NCBI GenBank assembly: GCA_001766825.1
Contig: LYOR01000004.1
Location: 62,001-126,000, forward strand
DNA from: Candidatus Syntropharchaeum butanivorans
Lineage (GTDB): Archaea; Halobacteriota; Syntropharchaeia; Syntropharchaeales; Syntropharchaeaceae
Length of the DNA stretch: 64,000 nt
Direction: 5' to 3'
The notes below the pieces were generated by a model. That model had not been told where the DNA came from and searched no databases. It saw nothing but the letters and a program-made list of their open reading frames with translations. Of the stretch, positions 1 to 10,328 are shown one piece after another. A program made the translations under genes and the position numbers. Every line of letters begins with the position of its first letter. Within the stretch, counting starts at the first letter, position 1.

Positions 1-1
1 A

Positions 2-1813
2 TCAGAGAAGAAAAAGATACTCTTTGGGATGCTTGATGATGAAAAGAAGTATTACGAGCTTAAAAAGTGTAAGGAAGAACTGGAGAGGGAGGTTAAGCTG
101 AAACGGGAGGAGCTGGGAGAGATCTCAAAGGAGGAGGCAACCCTCTCAAAGGAGATCGAGCACCTTAAGAGCAGGCTCCAGGAGATCGCAAAGCGAAAGA
201 AAGAGGTATATCGTGATCTTAAGCTGCTCAAGGAAGCAGATTCAAGGATACGTGAGCTTCAGCCAGTTATGGATGTCATTCAGGATCTTGAACGCCTTTT
301 AGCCCTGAGAGCTGAGCGAGAGAGGCTTAAACGTGAGATCGAGTCGATAGTGGTAGATCTCACACTGGAAGAGGTAGACTCACTTGAGAAAGAGAGAAGG
401 AGGATGGAAGATGAAAGAATAGAAATTTCAACCCGTATTGCTGGGATATCCCATCAGATCGAGGAGCTTGAGGGTGCATCTGGGGCCTGTCCGACATGTA
501 TGAGGCCACTTGCAGATAATGAGCGGATATCGGTGATCAGCTGGCTGAAAAAGGAGCGTGAAGGTCTATCAGAAAAGCTTGAAGCGTTGAACAGGCGTAT
601 TAAAGAGATCCAGGCGCTTGATCTTGGGTCTGTGAGGGCTGAGCTTGAGAGAATCAGATTGCTTGACGGAAAGATTGCAGAGATGAGACGTGAGGAGTCT
701 GAAATCCTCGATGCCATCGGATCTGATTTTGGGATTGAGGATATGGATGAGATCAAGAGGATAAGGGATGAGTATCAACGGCTCAAAGGGAGGATATCTG
801 CCAGGTCAAACCTGAATGAAGTTTTTGAGGAATTAAACAGGGAGATGATCGATGTAAAGCGCAGGATTGATGAGGTCCAGGACAGACTTGGAGCGGTGGC
901 TTCAGGGCATCTTTCACTCCGGAAGGAGGTGGATCTGCTTGAGAACAGGCTTTCAGAAACTTCACTCATTTTTAATAGGTTAGAAAAGCGATTTAATGAG
1001 ATAATTTCGCTTAAAACAGAGGTTAAGCGATTAGATGAACTCAAAGATACCGCATCTGCGGTTAAAAAAGAGATAAAATGGCTTGAGGGTGAGATTTTAC
1101 GGGTGAAAGAGGAGATCACTACGATCGGGTTTGATAGAGAGCGATATCTTCTGATAAAAAAGGAGGAGGAGGGGTATAATGAGAAGCTGCGCGAGCTTGA
1201 GCGGGAGACCTCATCGATAGAGAAGGAGCTTTCGATCGTTGAGCATGAACTCAGGTCGATTGATGGGGCAATCAAGGAGCAGAACCGTTTGATTGAGTTG
1301 ATGGATCAGCTAAAGGAGAAGATCGGGTACATGGAGAAGCTTGAGATGATTTTCAAGAGCTTCGAGGCGCACATGATCTCCTCGATAAGGCCCTTCCTCT
1401 CAGAGTACGCATCCGCGCTTTTTTCAGACCTTACAGAAGGAAGGTATAGTGGGATTGAGATAGGTGAAGCGTATGATATAATGATACAGGACTCGGGAGC
1501 ATACTATGATCTAAAGCGATTTTCTGGTGGGGAAACAGACCTTGCTAATCTCTGTTTAAGGCTTGCAATCTCCAATATCGTATCTGGAAGGGATGAGGGG
1601 GAGGGTTTTGAGTTCCTCATCCTTGATGAGATCTTCGGGAGCCAGGATGCAGAACGTAAACGGAATATAATGCGGGTACTTGAGGGACTTTCAAGAAGGT
1701 TCAGGCAGATATTTCTGATTACCCATGTTGAGGAGATCAAGGACTACATCGGATCTTTTATCAGGGTGGTTGAGATTGAAGAGGGTGTGAGCGGGGTTGA
1801 GATTGAGTATTGA
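2..1813 (+). CDS. rad50: Rad50-like DNA repair ATPase (5' end outside window)
   Basis: Rad50 is the SMC-like ATPase of the Mre11-Rad50 double-strand-break resection complex. The frame is open from base 2, and the first visible ATG (base 29) lies inside the coiled coil, so the Walker A half is cut off by the window edge. Visible in order are a long heptad-rich coiled coil, a zinc-hook CPTC near residue 155, a second coiled-coil arm, the ABC signature FSGGE near residue 500, and Walker B FLILDE with the D-loop and an ITH switch histidine near the C-terminus. The next gene, carA, starts about 50 bases later and is unrelated. Mre11 would be expected upstream, out of view. A general SMC-like ATPase is the alternative, but the hook favours Rad50. 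Confidence 0.88.
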   Translation, partial: SEKKKILFGMLDDEKKYYELKKCKEELEREVKLKREELGEISKEEATLSKEIEHLKSRLQEIAKRKKEVYRDLKLLKEADSRIRELQPVMDVIQDLERLLALRAERERLKREIESIVVDLTLEEVDSLEKERRRMEDERIEISTRIAGISHQIEELEGASGACPTCMRPLADNERISVISWLKKEREGLSEKLEALNRRIKEIQALDLGSVRAELERIRLLDGKIAEMRREESEILDAIGSDFGIEDMDEIKRIRDEYQRLKGRISARSNLNEVFEELNREMIDVKRRIDEVQDRLGAVASGHLSLRKEVDLLENRLSETSLIFNRLEKRFNEIISLKTEVKRLDELKDTASAVKKEIKWLEGEILRVKEEITTIGFDRERYLLIKKEEEGYNEKLRELERETSSIEKELSIVEHELRSIDGAIKEQNRLIELMDQLKEKIGYMEKLEMIFKSFEAHMISSIRPFLSEYASALFSDLTEGRYSGIEIGEAYDIMIQDSGAYYDLKRFSGGETDLANLCLRLAISNIVSGRDEGEGFEFLILDEIFGSQDAERKRNIMRVLEGLSRRFRQIFLITHVEEIKDYIGSFIRVVEIEEGVSGVEIEY

Positions 1814-1862
1814 GAATCATGAGACCACAACCTATTTTAACGCCCATGCCATGAGTTTCTTG

Positions 1863-2939
1863 ATGGATGCGGTGCTTGGGTTGGAGGATGGCACGGTGGT
1901 CTTTGGGAGGGGGTTTGGTGCAGAAGCCACAATCTGCGGTGAACTCGTTTTCACAACGCAGTTCACCGGATACGAGGAGGCGCTGACAGATCCCTCATAT
2001 AAGGGACAGATTCTCATGTTTGCATACCCGTTGATCGGAAACTATGGTGTAAACCCTGATTCATTCCAATCAGGGGGGATGCAGGCAGAGGGGCTTGTTG
2101 TGAGAGAGATGTGTGATCACCCGTCCTCCTACCAGCAGGTGCTATCGATCGAGGAGTTCCTCAGGCAAGAGGGGAAACCCGGGATCTCAGAGGTTGACAC
2201 ACGTGCGCTTACCATCAAGACCCGTGAGCATGGGACACTCCGGGCATGTCTCATGACCGGCGATCGGGTTGATGGAGATGAGGCGGTTGAGCTTGCACGC
2301 TCTCAGCCTGATATCTCAAAGCTCGATCTTATAGGGTATGTGACGTGCAAGAAGCCATATCATATCGAGGGTGGGGGGAGGAGAGTTGCTCTTATTGATC
2401 TTGGGGTTAAGAAGAACATTTTAAAGAGTCTGAGAGCGAGAGATCTTGATATATTTGTCTTTCCAGCCAATACAAGTGTATCTGATATTGAAAAAATTGA
2501 TCCAGACCTTCTTTTTCTCTCAAATGGACCAGGTGACCCAAAACAGGCGAAAGATGCGATCAAGCTCGTTTCAGATCTTGCCGGCACACTCCCAATCGCC
2601 GGTATATGTCTTGGACACCAGATCATCGCGCTTGCACTTGGGGCCGAGACTTACAAGCTTAAATTTGGGCACAGGGGCGCGAACCAGCCTGTAAAGGATC
2701 TTGATACCGGGAGGGTCAATATAACATCGCAGAACCATGGATTTGCGGTTGTGCCTGGATCGGTTGAGGGTACAGAGATGAGAGTTACGGAGATCAACAC
2801 GAACGATGGGACGGTTGAAGGGATCATTGCACCTGATCTTGATATCTTCTCTGTCCAGTACCATCCCGAGGCGCACCCTGGGCCAAGGGACTCAGAGAAG
2901 TGGTTTTTTGACCGGGTTCTGAAGATGGCAGGGGGTTAG
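1863..2939 (+). CDS. carA: Carbamoyl-phosphate synthase small (glutaminase) subunit
   Basis: CarA hydrolyses glutamine and channels ammonia to CarB for carbamoyl phosphate, used in pyrimidine and arginine synthesis. The 358-residue product has the N-terminal CPSase small domain and a C-terminal class I glutamine amidotransferase domain. The latter carries the LSNGPGDP motif, the nucleophile Cys in GICLGHQ, and the catalytic His-Glu in [11 protein letters not shown] chose the ATG at 1863 ([10 protein letters not shown]), which matches the usual family N-terminus. Earlier in-frame ATGs at 1797 and 1851 would add residues with no family counterpart, the first also overlapping rad50. carB follows after 8 bases, so the two are one transcription unit. 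Confidence 0.95.
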   Translation: MDAVLGLEDGTVVFGRGFGAEATICGELVFTTQFTGYEEALTDPSYKGQILMFAYPLIGNYGVNPDSFQSGGMQAEGLVVREMCDHPSSYQQVLSIEEFLRQEGKPGISEVDTRALTIKTREHGTLRACLMTGDRVDGDEAVELARSQPDISKLDLIGYVTCKKPYHIEGGGRRVALIDLGVKKNILKSLRARDLDIFVFPANTSVSDIEKIDPDLLFLSNGPGDPKQAKDAIKLVSDLAGTLPIAGICLGHQIIALALGAETYKLKFGHRGANQPVKDLDTGRVNITSQNHGFAVVPGSVEGTEMRVTEINTNDGTVEGIIAPDLDIFSVQYHPEAHPGPRDSEKWFFDRVLKMAGG

Positions 2940-2947
2940 CTCAGGGG

Positions 2948-5900
2948 ATGGTAAAAGATCCAGGGATCAGGAAGGTGCTTCTTATAGGTTCAGGCCCTAT
3001 CTTAATCGGACAGGCTGCAGAGTTTGACTTTTCGGGGAGCCAGGCGTGCAGGGCCCTTCGGGAGGAGGGCGTCTCTGTCGTTCTTGTGAACTCAAACCCC
3101 GCAACGATCATGACGGATCCTGAGACTGCTGACACCATCTACATCGAACCGATCACACCAGAAGTTGTTGAGAGGATCATCGAGCGTGAGATGCCGGATG
3201 GGATTCTGGCAGGGTTTGGGGGGCAAACCGGGCTCAACATCACAGCAGAGCTTGCAGAAAGAGGGGTATTAGAAAAATATGGGATAAGAATCCTTGGAAC
3301 GCCGCTAAAGGCAATCTATAACACGGAAGATCGGGATCTATTCAAGCAGGCAATGCTCCGGATAGGCGAACCCATCCCGAGAAGCAGGGCTGTCGGGAGT
3401 GTGGAGGAGGCCGAGGATCTGATCCCTGAGCTCGGGCTGCCGCTCATAGTCCGTCCTGCATATACGCTCGGTGGCACGGGAGGTGGGATTGCATACACCA
3501 GGGAGGATCTGAGAAGGATATGCGAACTTGGACTCAAGCGCTCGAGGATTAACCAGGTGCTCATTGAAGAGAGCGTCCTTGGGTGGAAAGAGATCGAGTA
3601 TGAGGTTATGCGGGATGGAAAGGATACCTGTATCACGATCTGCAACATGGAGAACCTTGACCCGATGGGTATTCATACAGGTGAGTCAATCGTCATCACC
3701 CCCTCTCAGACGTTAACCGATAATGAGCATCAGATGCTGAGATCTGCCGCGATAAATATTATAAGATCACTCGGGGTTGAGGGTGGGTGCAACATCCAGT
3801 TTGCGTTAAGAGAGGGGGAGTATCGCGTCATCGAGGTCAATCCCCGGGTATCCAGATCATCAGCGCTTGCCTCAAAAGCTACAGGCTACCCCATCGCCAG
3901 GGTTGCTGCAAAGGTCGCAATTGGCCTCCACCTCGATGAGATCAGGAACAATGTGACCGGGGAGACCCCGGCATCGTTTGAACCCGCAATCGATTACGTC
4001 GTTGTGAAGATCCCACGCTGGCCCTTTGACAAGTTTGTGACCGCGGATAACACGCTCACAACCGCTATGAAGTCAACGGGTGAGGTGATGGCAATCGGGC
4101 GTACAGTCGAGGAAGCACTTCTTAAGGCTGTAAGATCGCTTGATATAGGTACAGACTTCGGGAAAGAGGAGTGGACAAGAGAGGAGACAGAGCGACTCCT
4201 TAGAACACCAACAGACAAGCGGCTCTTTGTGATATACCATGCGATCAGGACTGGATTTCGGGATGATGAGATCTCACGGCTCACAGGTATTGACCCATTC
4301 TTCATCAGAAAGATCAGGAACATCGTCGAGATCGAGGACTTGATAAGGAGCAATGGGCTTAATCGGGAGATTTTAAGGAGGGCGAAGCGGATCGGACTCA
4401 CAGATCAACGCATCGCTGAGCTCTGCGGGATGAACCGGGAGGAGGTCTCTGATCTCAGACACAACCTCGGAATTCTTCCGGTGTACAAGATGGTCGATAC
4501 CTGTGCTGCCGAGTTTGCCGCAAGAACCCCCTACTATTACTCATCATACGAGGATGAGACAGAGGTAGTACCATCCTCGAGAAAGAAGGTTTTGATCATC
4601 GGTGCAGGTCCTATCAGGATCGGGCAGGGGATTGAGTTTGATTACTGCACCGTCCATGCGGTCATGGCACTGAGGGAGGAGGGGATAGAGGCGCAGATTG
4701 TCAATAACAACCCTGAGACGGTATCAACCGATTTTGATACATCTGACAGGCTATTCTTCGAACCACTCACACTCGAGGATGTTATGAACATAATCGAGGT
4801 TGAAAGGCCCTATGGCGTCTGTGTGCAGTTCGGGGGTCAGACCTCCGTGAACCTCGCGATGCCACTTGCAAAAGAGCTTTCGCGCAGGGCCGATCTTGAT
4901 ACAAAGATTCTTGGAACGAGTCCGGAGAATATCGATCTTGCAGAGGATCGCAAGCGGTTCAATCAGCTCCTGAAAAAGCTGGGAATCCCTCAGCCTGAGG
5001 CAGGGTATGCAACATCAAAGGAGGAGGCACACGAGGTTGCCGCACGTATCGGTTATCCGGTTCTTGTGCGGCCCTCCTACGTGCTGGGTGGACGTGCGAT
5101 GGAGATCGTGTATGATGCCGAGGATCTCGACAGGTACATGACAGAGGCGGTCAGGGTCTCACCAGACCATCCAGTCCTCATCGACGACTTCCTCGAGCAT
5201 GCTATTGAGATCGATGTTGATGCAGTCTCAGATGGGGAGGACGTCCTGATTGGCGCGATAATGGAGCATATCGAAGAGGCAGGAGTACATTCCGGGGACT
5301 CAGCATGTGTGATACCCCCCCAGTCACTCTCTGGTGATCTGCTTGATACGGTCAGAGAGTACGTCAGGCGAATAGCACTCGCGATGAATGTCAAGGGCCT
5401 CTTAAACATCCAGTTTGCTGTAAAAGATGGTGTTGTCTATGTGCTTGAGGCAAACCCGAGATCATCCCGTACAATACCTTTCGTATCAAAGGCGATTGGA
5501 ATCCCACTTGCAAAGATCGCTGCAAAGGTCATGATCGGAAAGACGCTGAAGGAGCTCGGGTACACAGATGAACCCGTGCCAAAGTGTGTCTCCGTCAAGG
5601 AGGTTCTACTTCCATTTGATAAGCTACCGGGTGCAGATCCGCTACTTGGCCCGGAGATGCGTTCAACAGGCGAGGTGATGGGGATAGATCGTGACTTTGC
5701 GACCGCATTCTACAAGGCAGAGCTTGCAGCAGGTAACGCACCCCCGCTCCGGGGTACGGTCTTCATCTCAATAAGGGATGAAGACAAGAAGGAGATACTT
5801 GATGCTGCAAAGAAGCTCAGTGACTCCGGGTTTCGAATCATTGCAACATCAGGCACTGCCTCGTATCTCCGTGAGCATGGGATTGAGGCTGATACAATCA

Positions 5901-6166
5901 AAAAGGTGAGTGAAGGATCACCGAACGTTCTCGATCTCATAAAGCGCGGTGAGGTCGATCTCATCATAAATACGCCGAGAAGCAAGCAGTCAAGAAAGGA
6001 TGGGTATGAGATAAGACGGGCCGCGGTTGATTATGGTATACCATATATAACAACGATAAGAGCTGCACTTGCTACCGCGGATGCGATAATGATCGCATCC
6101 CGGCAGGGGATAGACGTTGCATCGTTGAGGGAGTATCAGGGAGGAAGGCTGGTCTGGCAGTGTTGA
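2948..6166 (+). CDS. carB: Carbamoyl-phosphate synthase large subunit
   Basis: This is the synthetase subunit, which makes carbamoyl phosphate from bicarbonate, ammonia and two ATP. At 1072 residues it is a full-length single-chain CarB. Two homologous ATP-grasp halves each begin with a GSGP/GAGP-type preATP-grasp loop ([14 protein letters not shown] near residue 9 and [14 protein letters not shown] near 545). An oligomerisation domain lies between them and a C-terminal MGS-like allosteric domain ([13 protein letters not shown]) ends the protein. No frameshift is seen. It is translationally close to carA upstream. The convergent argH gene ends 10 bases downstream, placing two arginine-pathway steps side by side. 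Confidence 0.97.
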   Translation: MVKDPGIRKVLLIGSGPILIGQAAEFDFSGSQACRALREEGVSVVLVNSNPATIMTDPETADTIYIEPITPEVVERIIEREMPDGILAGFGGQTGLNITAELAERGVLEKYGIRILGTPLKAIYNTEDRDLFKQAMLRIGEPIPRSRAVGSVEEAEDLIPELGLPLIVRPAYTLGGTGGGIAYTREDLRRICELGLKRSRINQVLIEESVLGWKEIEYEVMRDGKDTCITICNMENLDPMGIHTGESIVITPSQTLTDNEHQMLRSAAINIIRSLGVEGGCNIQFALREGEYRVIEVNPRVSRSSALASKATGYPIARVAAKVAIGLHLDEIRNNVTGETPASFEPAIDYVVVKIPRWPFDKFVTADNTLTTAMKSTGEVMAIGRTVEEALLKAVRSLDIGTDFGKEEWTREETERLLRTPTDKRLFVIYHAIRTGFRDDEISRLTGIDPFFIRKIRNIVEIEDLIRSNGLNREILRRAKRIGLTDQRIAELCGMNREEVSDLRHNLGILPVYKMVDTCAAEFAARTPYYYSSYEDETEVVPSSRKKVLIIGAGPIRIGQGIEFDYCTVHAVMALREEGIEAQIVNNNPETVSTDFDTSDRLFFEPLTLEDVMNIIEVERPYGVCVQFGGQTSVNLAMPLAKELSRRADLDTKILGTSPENIDLAEDRKRFNQLLKKLGIPQPEAGYATSKEEAHEVAARIGYPVLVRPSYVLGGRAMEIVYDAEDLDRYMTEAVRVSPDHPVLIDDFLEHAIEIDVDAVSDGEDVLIGAIMEHIEEAGVHSGDSACVIPPQSLSGDLLDTVREYVRRIALAMNVKGLLNIQFAVKDGVVYVLEANPRSSRTIPFVSKAIGIPLAKIAAKVMIGKTLKELGYTDEPVPKCVSVKEVLLPFDKLPGADPLLGPEMRSTGEVMGIDRDFATAFYKAELAAGNAPPLRGTVFISIRDEDKKEILDAAKKLSDSGFRIIATSGTASYLREHGIEADTIKKVSEGSPNVLDLIKRGEVDLIINTPRSKQSRKDGYEIRRAAVDYGIPYITTIRAALATADAIMIASRQGIDVASLREYQGGRLVWQC

Positions 6167-6175
6167 TGAGTCAGA

Positions 6176-7567
6176 TCACCGGGTATTGACATCATCCCTT
6201 CTTCTTGATGCTATCATCTTTCTGACCTCATCTGGGGCAGGACCACCGGTTACAGACCTCCTTTTAACGCTTTCTACAGGATCAAGCGCGTCTTTAAGGG
6301 TCGTCTCATCAAGCCCCATCGAGCTAAGGGGCCTACCAATTATCTCCGCTGATATGCGATCTATCAGCTCAAGTGTGATCTTCTCCCCTTCGCTAACAGC
6401 CCTACCAACGATCTGGTGGGCGGTTCTGAAGGGGATTTTTGTAACTCTTACAAGTGTATCTGCAAGATCTGTCGCGGTGATATCCCCAAGATCAAGCATT
6501 GAGCGCATCGAGCCATCCTTTACCCTCATCCCCCTGATCATCCTCTCCATCCCCCGGACAGATGCTCTTGCTATCGTGATTGCACGAAGCAGATGCGGGG
6601 TCATCTCCTGGAGATCCCGGTTGTAGCTCATCGGCAGACCCTTACCTATCGCGAGTGTCGCAATAAGTGCACCAAAGACCGTGCCTGTCTTTGCCCTGAT
6701 GAGCTCTGCAAGATCTGGATTTTTCTTCTGGGGCATTATTGAGCTTGTGCTTGTAACCGCATCATCAAGCTCAACGAAATCAAACTCCTGGGTACTCCAT
6801 AGAATTAACTCTTCTGCGATCCTTGAGAGGTGCATCATGAGGATGGAGGATACAGCAATCGCCTCAATTAAAAAGTCTCTTGCACTCACAGCATCCATCG
6901 AGTTCTCGATAATCCCCTCAAATCCGAGAAGCTCCATCGTACGATTCCGATCGATGGGAAAGCTCGTTGAGGCAAGGGCGGCTGCACCGAGAGGTGATTT
7001 GTTTGTGCGGTGATAGACTGCCTCAAGTCGCTCAAGGTCACGGCCAAGCGCATCGAAGTGGGCAAGCAGATGATGGGCAAGGGTGGTTGGCTGTGCATGC
7101 TGGAGATGGGTAAAACCGGGCATGAAAGTCTCTACGTGTTGCTCAGCCTGTCTTAGGATCGTTCTCCTCAGGCTCTCAAGCTCCTCCCTCAGCGCCCCAA
7201 GCTCCTCCCTCAGTGCGAGCCTGATGCATGTTGCAACCTCATCGTTCCTGGATCTCCCTGTATGCATCCGTCCGCCCACCTCCTCACCGATAAGCTCGAT
7301 AAGCCTTGACTCAATTGCAGCGTGCACATCCTCATATCGCTCGAGATTGAGCGCATCAACACCGTCTTTCTCGATCTTTTCCAGCCCCTCGAGTATGAGT
7401 GATGCCTCCCTCTCGCTTATGATCCCTTTCTCAAGGAGCATACGGGTGTGAGCTTTATCAACCTCGATATCAGCCCTGAATATCCATCTATCGGCGTCCT
7501 GTGATTGGAGAAATTCAAACGTGGACTCATCCATCTCGCTCAGCCTTGCTCTCCGGATGATATCCAT
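6176..7567 (-). CDS. argH: Argininosuccinate lyase
   Basis: ArgH cleaves argininosuccinate into arginine and fumarate, the last step of arginine synthesis. The signature GSSIMPQKKNPD of the fumarase/aspartase superfamily appears here as TSSIMPQKKNPD, and the N-terminal HTGRSRNDEVAT motif is intact. The usual start is ATG at 7567 (MDIIRRARL); an in-frame alternative 18 bases upstream is less likely. The 463-residue length is normal. It lies 30 bases after the cysteine-rich gene of the mcrBG cluster on the same strand. A T-run in the gap (7570-7580) may end that transcript, so cotranscription with mcrBG is uncertain. Confidence 0.95.
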   Translation of the reverse strand: MDIIRRARLSEMDESTFEFLQSQDADRWIFRADIEVDKAHTRMLLEKGIISEREASLILEGLEKIEKDGVDALNLERYEDVHAAIESRLIELIGEEVGGRMHTGRSRNDEVATCIRLALREELGALREELESLRRTILRQAEQHVETFMPGFTHLQHAQPTTLAHHLLAHFDALGRDLERLEAVYHRTNKSPLGAAALASTSFPIDRNRTMELLGFEGIIENSMDAVSARDFLIEAIAVSSILMMHLSRIAEELILWSTQEFDFVELDDAVTSTSSIMPQKKNPDLAELIRAKTGTVFGALIATLAIGKGLPMSYNRDLQEMTPHLLRAITIARASVRGMERMIRGMRVKDGSMRSMLDLGDITATDLADTLVRVTKIPFRTAHQIVGRAVSEGEKITLELIDRISAEIIGRPLSSMGLDETTLKDALDPVESVKRRSVTGGPAPDEVRKMIASRRRDDVNTR

Positions 7568-7597
7568 AATGATAAAAAAGAACAAGAGGAGGTTCTA

Positions 7598-7978
7598 TTA
7601 CTCCTCTACCGTAAGCGGGAATCCACTATCTTTATAGATCTCTTCAAGCCTCGCTCTGGTCTCCTCATTTGGTGTGTAATCCACACAGAGGACGATGTCT
7701 TCACCGGTTGTCTGGGTCTTTGTACAGACGTAGGACGTGCCGAACTCTCGTTTCTCCTCCACGAAGTACTTACAATCCTCGCACCTGAACCTCGGCTGGA
7801 AAGCCTCACATGTACGCTCAAGTGGCTCAGGTATCTCGATCTTCATCCTTCCACGCGTCTGCTTGAAGATCCGATCGCATCCGTTCTCAACAGAGTAGTA
7901 ATCGCAGATAAGACAGGGGCGCTTCTTTTCTTCCAGGTACAGCTTCAGGGGGTATATATCACCCAGCTTTATCGCCAT
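7598..7978 (-). CDS. Small cysteine-rich protein downstream of mcrBG, unknown function
   Basis: I do not recognise a named family. The 126-residue product has eight cysteines: a CxxC at about residue 22 (CLIC), a single Cys in NGCDRIF, one in RTCEAF, a second CxxC (CEDC), then YVCTKT and VLCVDY. This looks like a metal or Fe-S binding protein. The start ATG at 7978 is preceded by a good ribosome-binding site (TTAGGAG). It sits 38 bases after mcrG on the same strand, in the position where mcrA is normally found. An accessory or assembly role for the reductase is possible by context, but this is inference only. Confidence 0.8.
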   Translation of the reverse strand: MAIKLGDIYPLKLYLEEKKRPCLICDYYSVENGCDRIFKQTRGRMKIEIPEPLERTCEAFQPRFRCEDCKYFVEEKREFGTSYVCTKTQTTGEDIVLCVDYTPNEETRARLEEIYKDSGFPLTVEE

Positions 7979-8016
7979 ATAAGAACTCCTAAATATGGTA
8001 AAGGAGGTGGGGTACC

Positions 8017-8829
8017 CTACCTCGAGTTGTTGATAATCTCTGTCAGCTCCGGGTTGAACCCACCGGTGATCCGTCCTCTGCTGTATCTTGCAATAACTGT
8101 GAGAATCTCTGTACGGCTCTTGTAGGCTGCAACATCCCAACGATATGTACAGTCGTGCCCTCTTGCCTCTCGCTCGGTGAGTGGCCGTCCGACCGGAATC
8201 GGGTTGTCAAGAACCTCAGCATGCATGTTCTTGATATACTCGACCTCGCCGGTCTCCTTGTTGAGCTTGTATCGCCTCCTCGCATCGAACATCAGACCAT
8301 CCTCATCGAGCCTCAGTGAGTGCCCGTGGACTGTGATGCCCCGGATCGCATCCCTCGCAGGATCATATACCTCAGTCTCAAGGAGCCACTTTGATGATGC
8401 CTCGATATCCCGCTCTCGCTGCTCAAGCAGCTGTCTTCCTGAGTAGACCATCACATCACATCCCCTGAGCCTTGACATGTAGAGGCGTGGTCGCAGCCAC
8501 GGGGCCATCGGTGGGTAGAAGATCGAGTCTGCGAACTGGATATATCTGATCCGGTCACCCGCCCTTGCACCAGGGGTCGGCTCAACGATGTTCTTTATCG
8601 GGTCGTACTTCTCAACAAGCTCATCCAAGGGTGGATGAACGCTCACGTAGGACTCGCCCTTGAACCTGTGACCCAGGAGAAGTACGATGTTATCATCAGG
8701 GATCGACCTGAACTTTGCAAGCTTCTTTGTCGGGTCCGCGGCCTTTCTCCTCCTATCAGATACCTTGTCTGCACCGGGATAGACCTGTGGTTTATACTTT
8801 GGCTTTCTTGCCCTCCTCGGCCTTGCCAC
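8017..8829 (-). CDS. mcrG: Methyl/alkyl-coenzyme M reductase gamma subunit
   Basis: This is the gamma subunit of the nickel F430 enzyme that makes or activates methane (or alkanes) through CoM thioethers. At 270 residues it is longer than the roughly 250 of typical McrG, partly from a basic N-terminal extension (MARPRRARKPKYK). Conserved blocks are YPGADKV, SVHPPL, GDRIRYIQF, SGRQ and the F430-contacting VHGHSLRLDEDG. By my alignment from memory, the Leu that precedes SGRQ in methanogen McrG (Leu117) is Tyr here. Translation starts at GTG 8829, immediately after the mcrB stop. mcrA does not follow; a cysteine-rich gene does. Confidence 0.95.
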   Translation of the reverse strand: MARPRRARKPKYKPQVYPGADKVSDRRRKAADPTKKLAKFRSIPDDNIVLLLGHRFKGESYVSVHPPLDELVEKYDPIKNIVEPTPGARAGDRIRYIQFADSIFYPPMAPWLRPRLYMSRLRGCDVMVYSGRQLLEQRERDIEASSKWLLETEVYDPARDAIRGITVHGHSLRLDEDGLMFDARRRYKLNKETGEVEYIKNMHAEVLDNPIPVGRPLTEREARGHDCTYRWDVAAYKSRTEILTVIARYSRGRITGGFNPELTEIINNSR

Positions 8830-10212
8830 TTATATCTCCCCCTTGATCGATTCTGCAGCTTCTGCAAGCTTTTCAAGCGGGTTCTGGAATATTGGAAGCT
8901 CCTCTGCGAGTGTGTAGTAGAGTCCTGATGTTACATTCGGACGGAATATCTGCGAGCCTGCATCAAGGCACATACCTGCAACGATACACGGTGTCAGGAA
9001 GCCTGAGGTGTGTCTAACGATCACGTGATCCATCGTGAACGCACCCGGTCCTGCACCACCGTACAGCCCATGGGTGTAGAAACCGAAGCCAAGCCCTGTT
9101 CCCATGACCCTTCCGGCATCAGGATCTGGGAGACCGCCACCCTCAAACGCGATGAAATCGTTCCATGACCCAAGCACCGCACTCGTGTTCTGTGCTGCTC
9201 TCATCGCCCCAGAATTGACGATAACCGCGGCAAGAAGTGCTGCAACACCATATGCATTCCACATCGCGTAATCCTTGAGCTGATAGAGCTTGTAACCAGA
9301 TGGCTGTACGAACGGATACTTCCTCGGTGGTTCTTCAATGACACCATCTGCCAGAGCCCGCTCCATCAATGTGAGAACAACATCATACGCCGTCCCCCTT
9401 GCGTTCTCTTTCACCATATCAAGCACGAGGTTGTTGGCGTTGAATCCCTGGAAGGCAGAGCCAAGGAGCTGATACCGCTCATACCATCCAATCGCGTTAC
9501 CCATCTCAAACTGCGCCCCCTGCTCGAAGATCGTCGCAAGTGCGACGGCATGAAGTGTCCTGTTGTTACCCAAGGCAACGACGTGGTTGATCATAAATGA
9601 CTTGTATCCTGTGCCCATCCCCTCAAGGATCGATGGGACCTTCATCAGTGGTGCGACAGGGTTACCCGGGTTTGGTCCCACATACTGTGGATACCTCCCA
9701 TGGAGGCAGTTCTTGAGCATTCCAAACCTGTATGGTCTGTCCAGAGGGTTATCAAGCCCATACTTCTTCGCGATGATCTGGCCGAGTGCAACACTTACCT
9801 GTGTGAATGCAGGTGAGTAATCTGCAGAGAGCCTCAGGACCTCCAGCGGAAGCTGCACAACCAGGAGACTTCCCCCTTCAAGCGATATAATATTGGTGTC
9901 ATCCCCCTCCTTCAGCTGCAGCATCTTCTTCAGCTCTTCTGCTATCTCCTCCGAGTCCTCAACCAGGTCAAGATCGAGGCCATACCATGGCATCTTGATC
10001 TCATCCTGACCCACTGTGGTACTCCAGCCTGTACGACCATCCCTCAGCATACCCTGCAGCTTGCCGAGATCGACGATCGCTGTGCGCTTCAGTGTGAGGT
10101 ATATCTCCTTCATGTAGGGATTCCTGTATGGGTGCAACGCCTCAATTGGAACCTTCTCTGCGAGGAGTTTTCCCTCATCACTGTACAGATCAATTTTATC
10201 TTCAAATTTCAT
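8830..10212 (-). CDS. mcrB: Methyl/alkyl-coenzyme M reductase beta subunit
   Basis: McrB contributes to the active-site chamber and the coenzyme B channel. The 460-residue product begins MKFEDKIDLYSDEG and contains the signature FYTHGLYGGAGPG. There the residues matching Phe361, His364 and Tyr367 of the Methanothermobacter enzyme are kept, while Ser365 is Gly. The following His (MDHVIVRH) also matches. It is slightly longer than classic McrB (about 443), with extra residues near VIEEPPRKYPFVQPSGYK and in the EGGGLPDPDAG loop. It is the first gene of the mcrBG unit, behind its own TATA promoter and a strong GGAGGAG site. mcrC and mcrD are absent. Confidence 0.96.
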   Translation of the reverse strand: MKFEDKIDLYSDEGKLLAEKVPIEALHPYRNPYMKEIYLTLKRTAIVDLGKLQGMLRDGRTGWSTTVGQDEIKMPWYGLDLDLVEDSEEIAEELKKMLQLKEGDDTNIISLEGGSLLVVQLPLEVLRLSADYSPAFTQVSVALGQIIAKKYGLDNPLDRPYRFGMLKNCLHGRYPQYVGPNPGNPVAPLMKVPSILEGMGTGYKSFMINHVVALGNNRTLHAVALATIFEQGAQFEMGNAIGWYERYQLLGSAFQGFNANNLVLDMVKENARGTAYDVVLTLMERALADGVIEEPPRKYPFVQPSGYKLYQLKDYAMWNAYGVAALLAAVIVNSGAMRAAQNTSAVLGSWNDFIAFEGGGLPDPDAGRVMGTGLGFGFYTHGLYGGAGPGAFTMDHVIVRHTSGFLTPCIVAGMCLDAGSQIFRPNVTSGLYYTLAEELPIFQNPLEKLAEAAESIKGEI

Positions 10213-10216
10213 AAAA

Positions 10217-10272
10217 CTCTCCTCCGCGCAGGATCTGTAGAGTCCCTACACGCTCATAGTATATAAACTTCG
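10217..10272 (-). promoter_or_regulatory. mcrB promoter (BRE/TATA) and ribosome-binding site
   Basis: Read on the minus strand, CGAAG followed by TTTATATA (10260-10272) forms a BRE plus TATA box about 48 bases before the mcrB ATG. A GGAGGAGAG Shine-Dalgarno sequence (10217-10225) lies just ahead of the start. This suggests a leadered, efficiently translated mcrBG mRNA that is separate from the regulator genes upstream. Confidence 0.6.
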
Positions 10273-10299
10273 TGGTCTGGTATTTACAATTAAAATTGA

Positions 10300-10312
10300 A
10301 TAATAAAAAAAG
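10300..10312 (-). terminator. Oligo-T terminator after the HTH regulator pair
   Basis: On the minus strand, just past the stop of the regulator ending at 10329, the sequence is AT-rich with a run of seven T followed by ATTATT. Archaeal termination commonly uses such T-runs. It separates the regulator transcript from the mcrB promoter about 30 bases further on. Confidence 0.4.
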
Positions 10313-10328
10313 TAATATATTTAATCAC

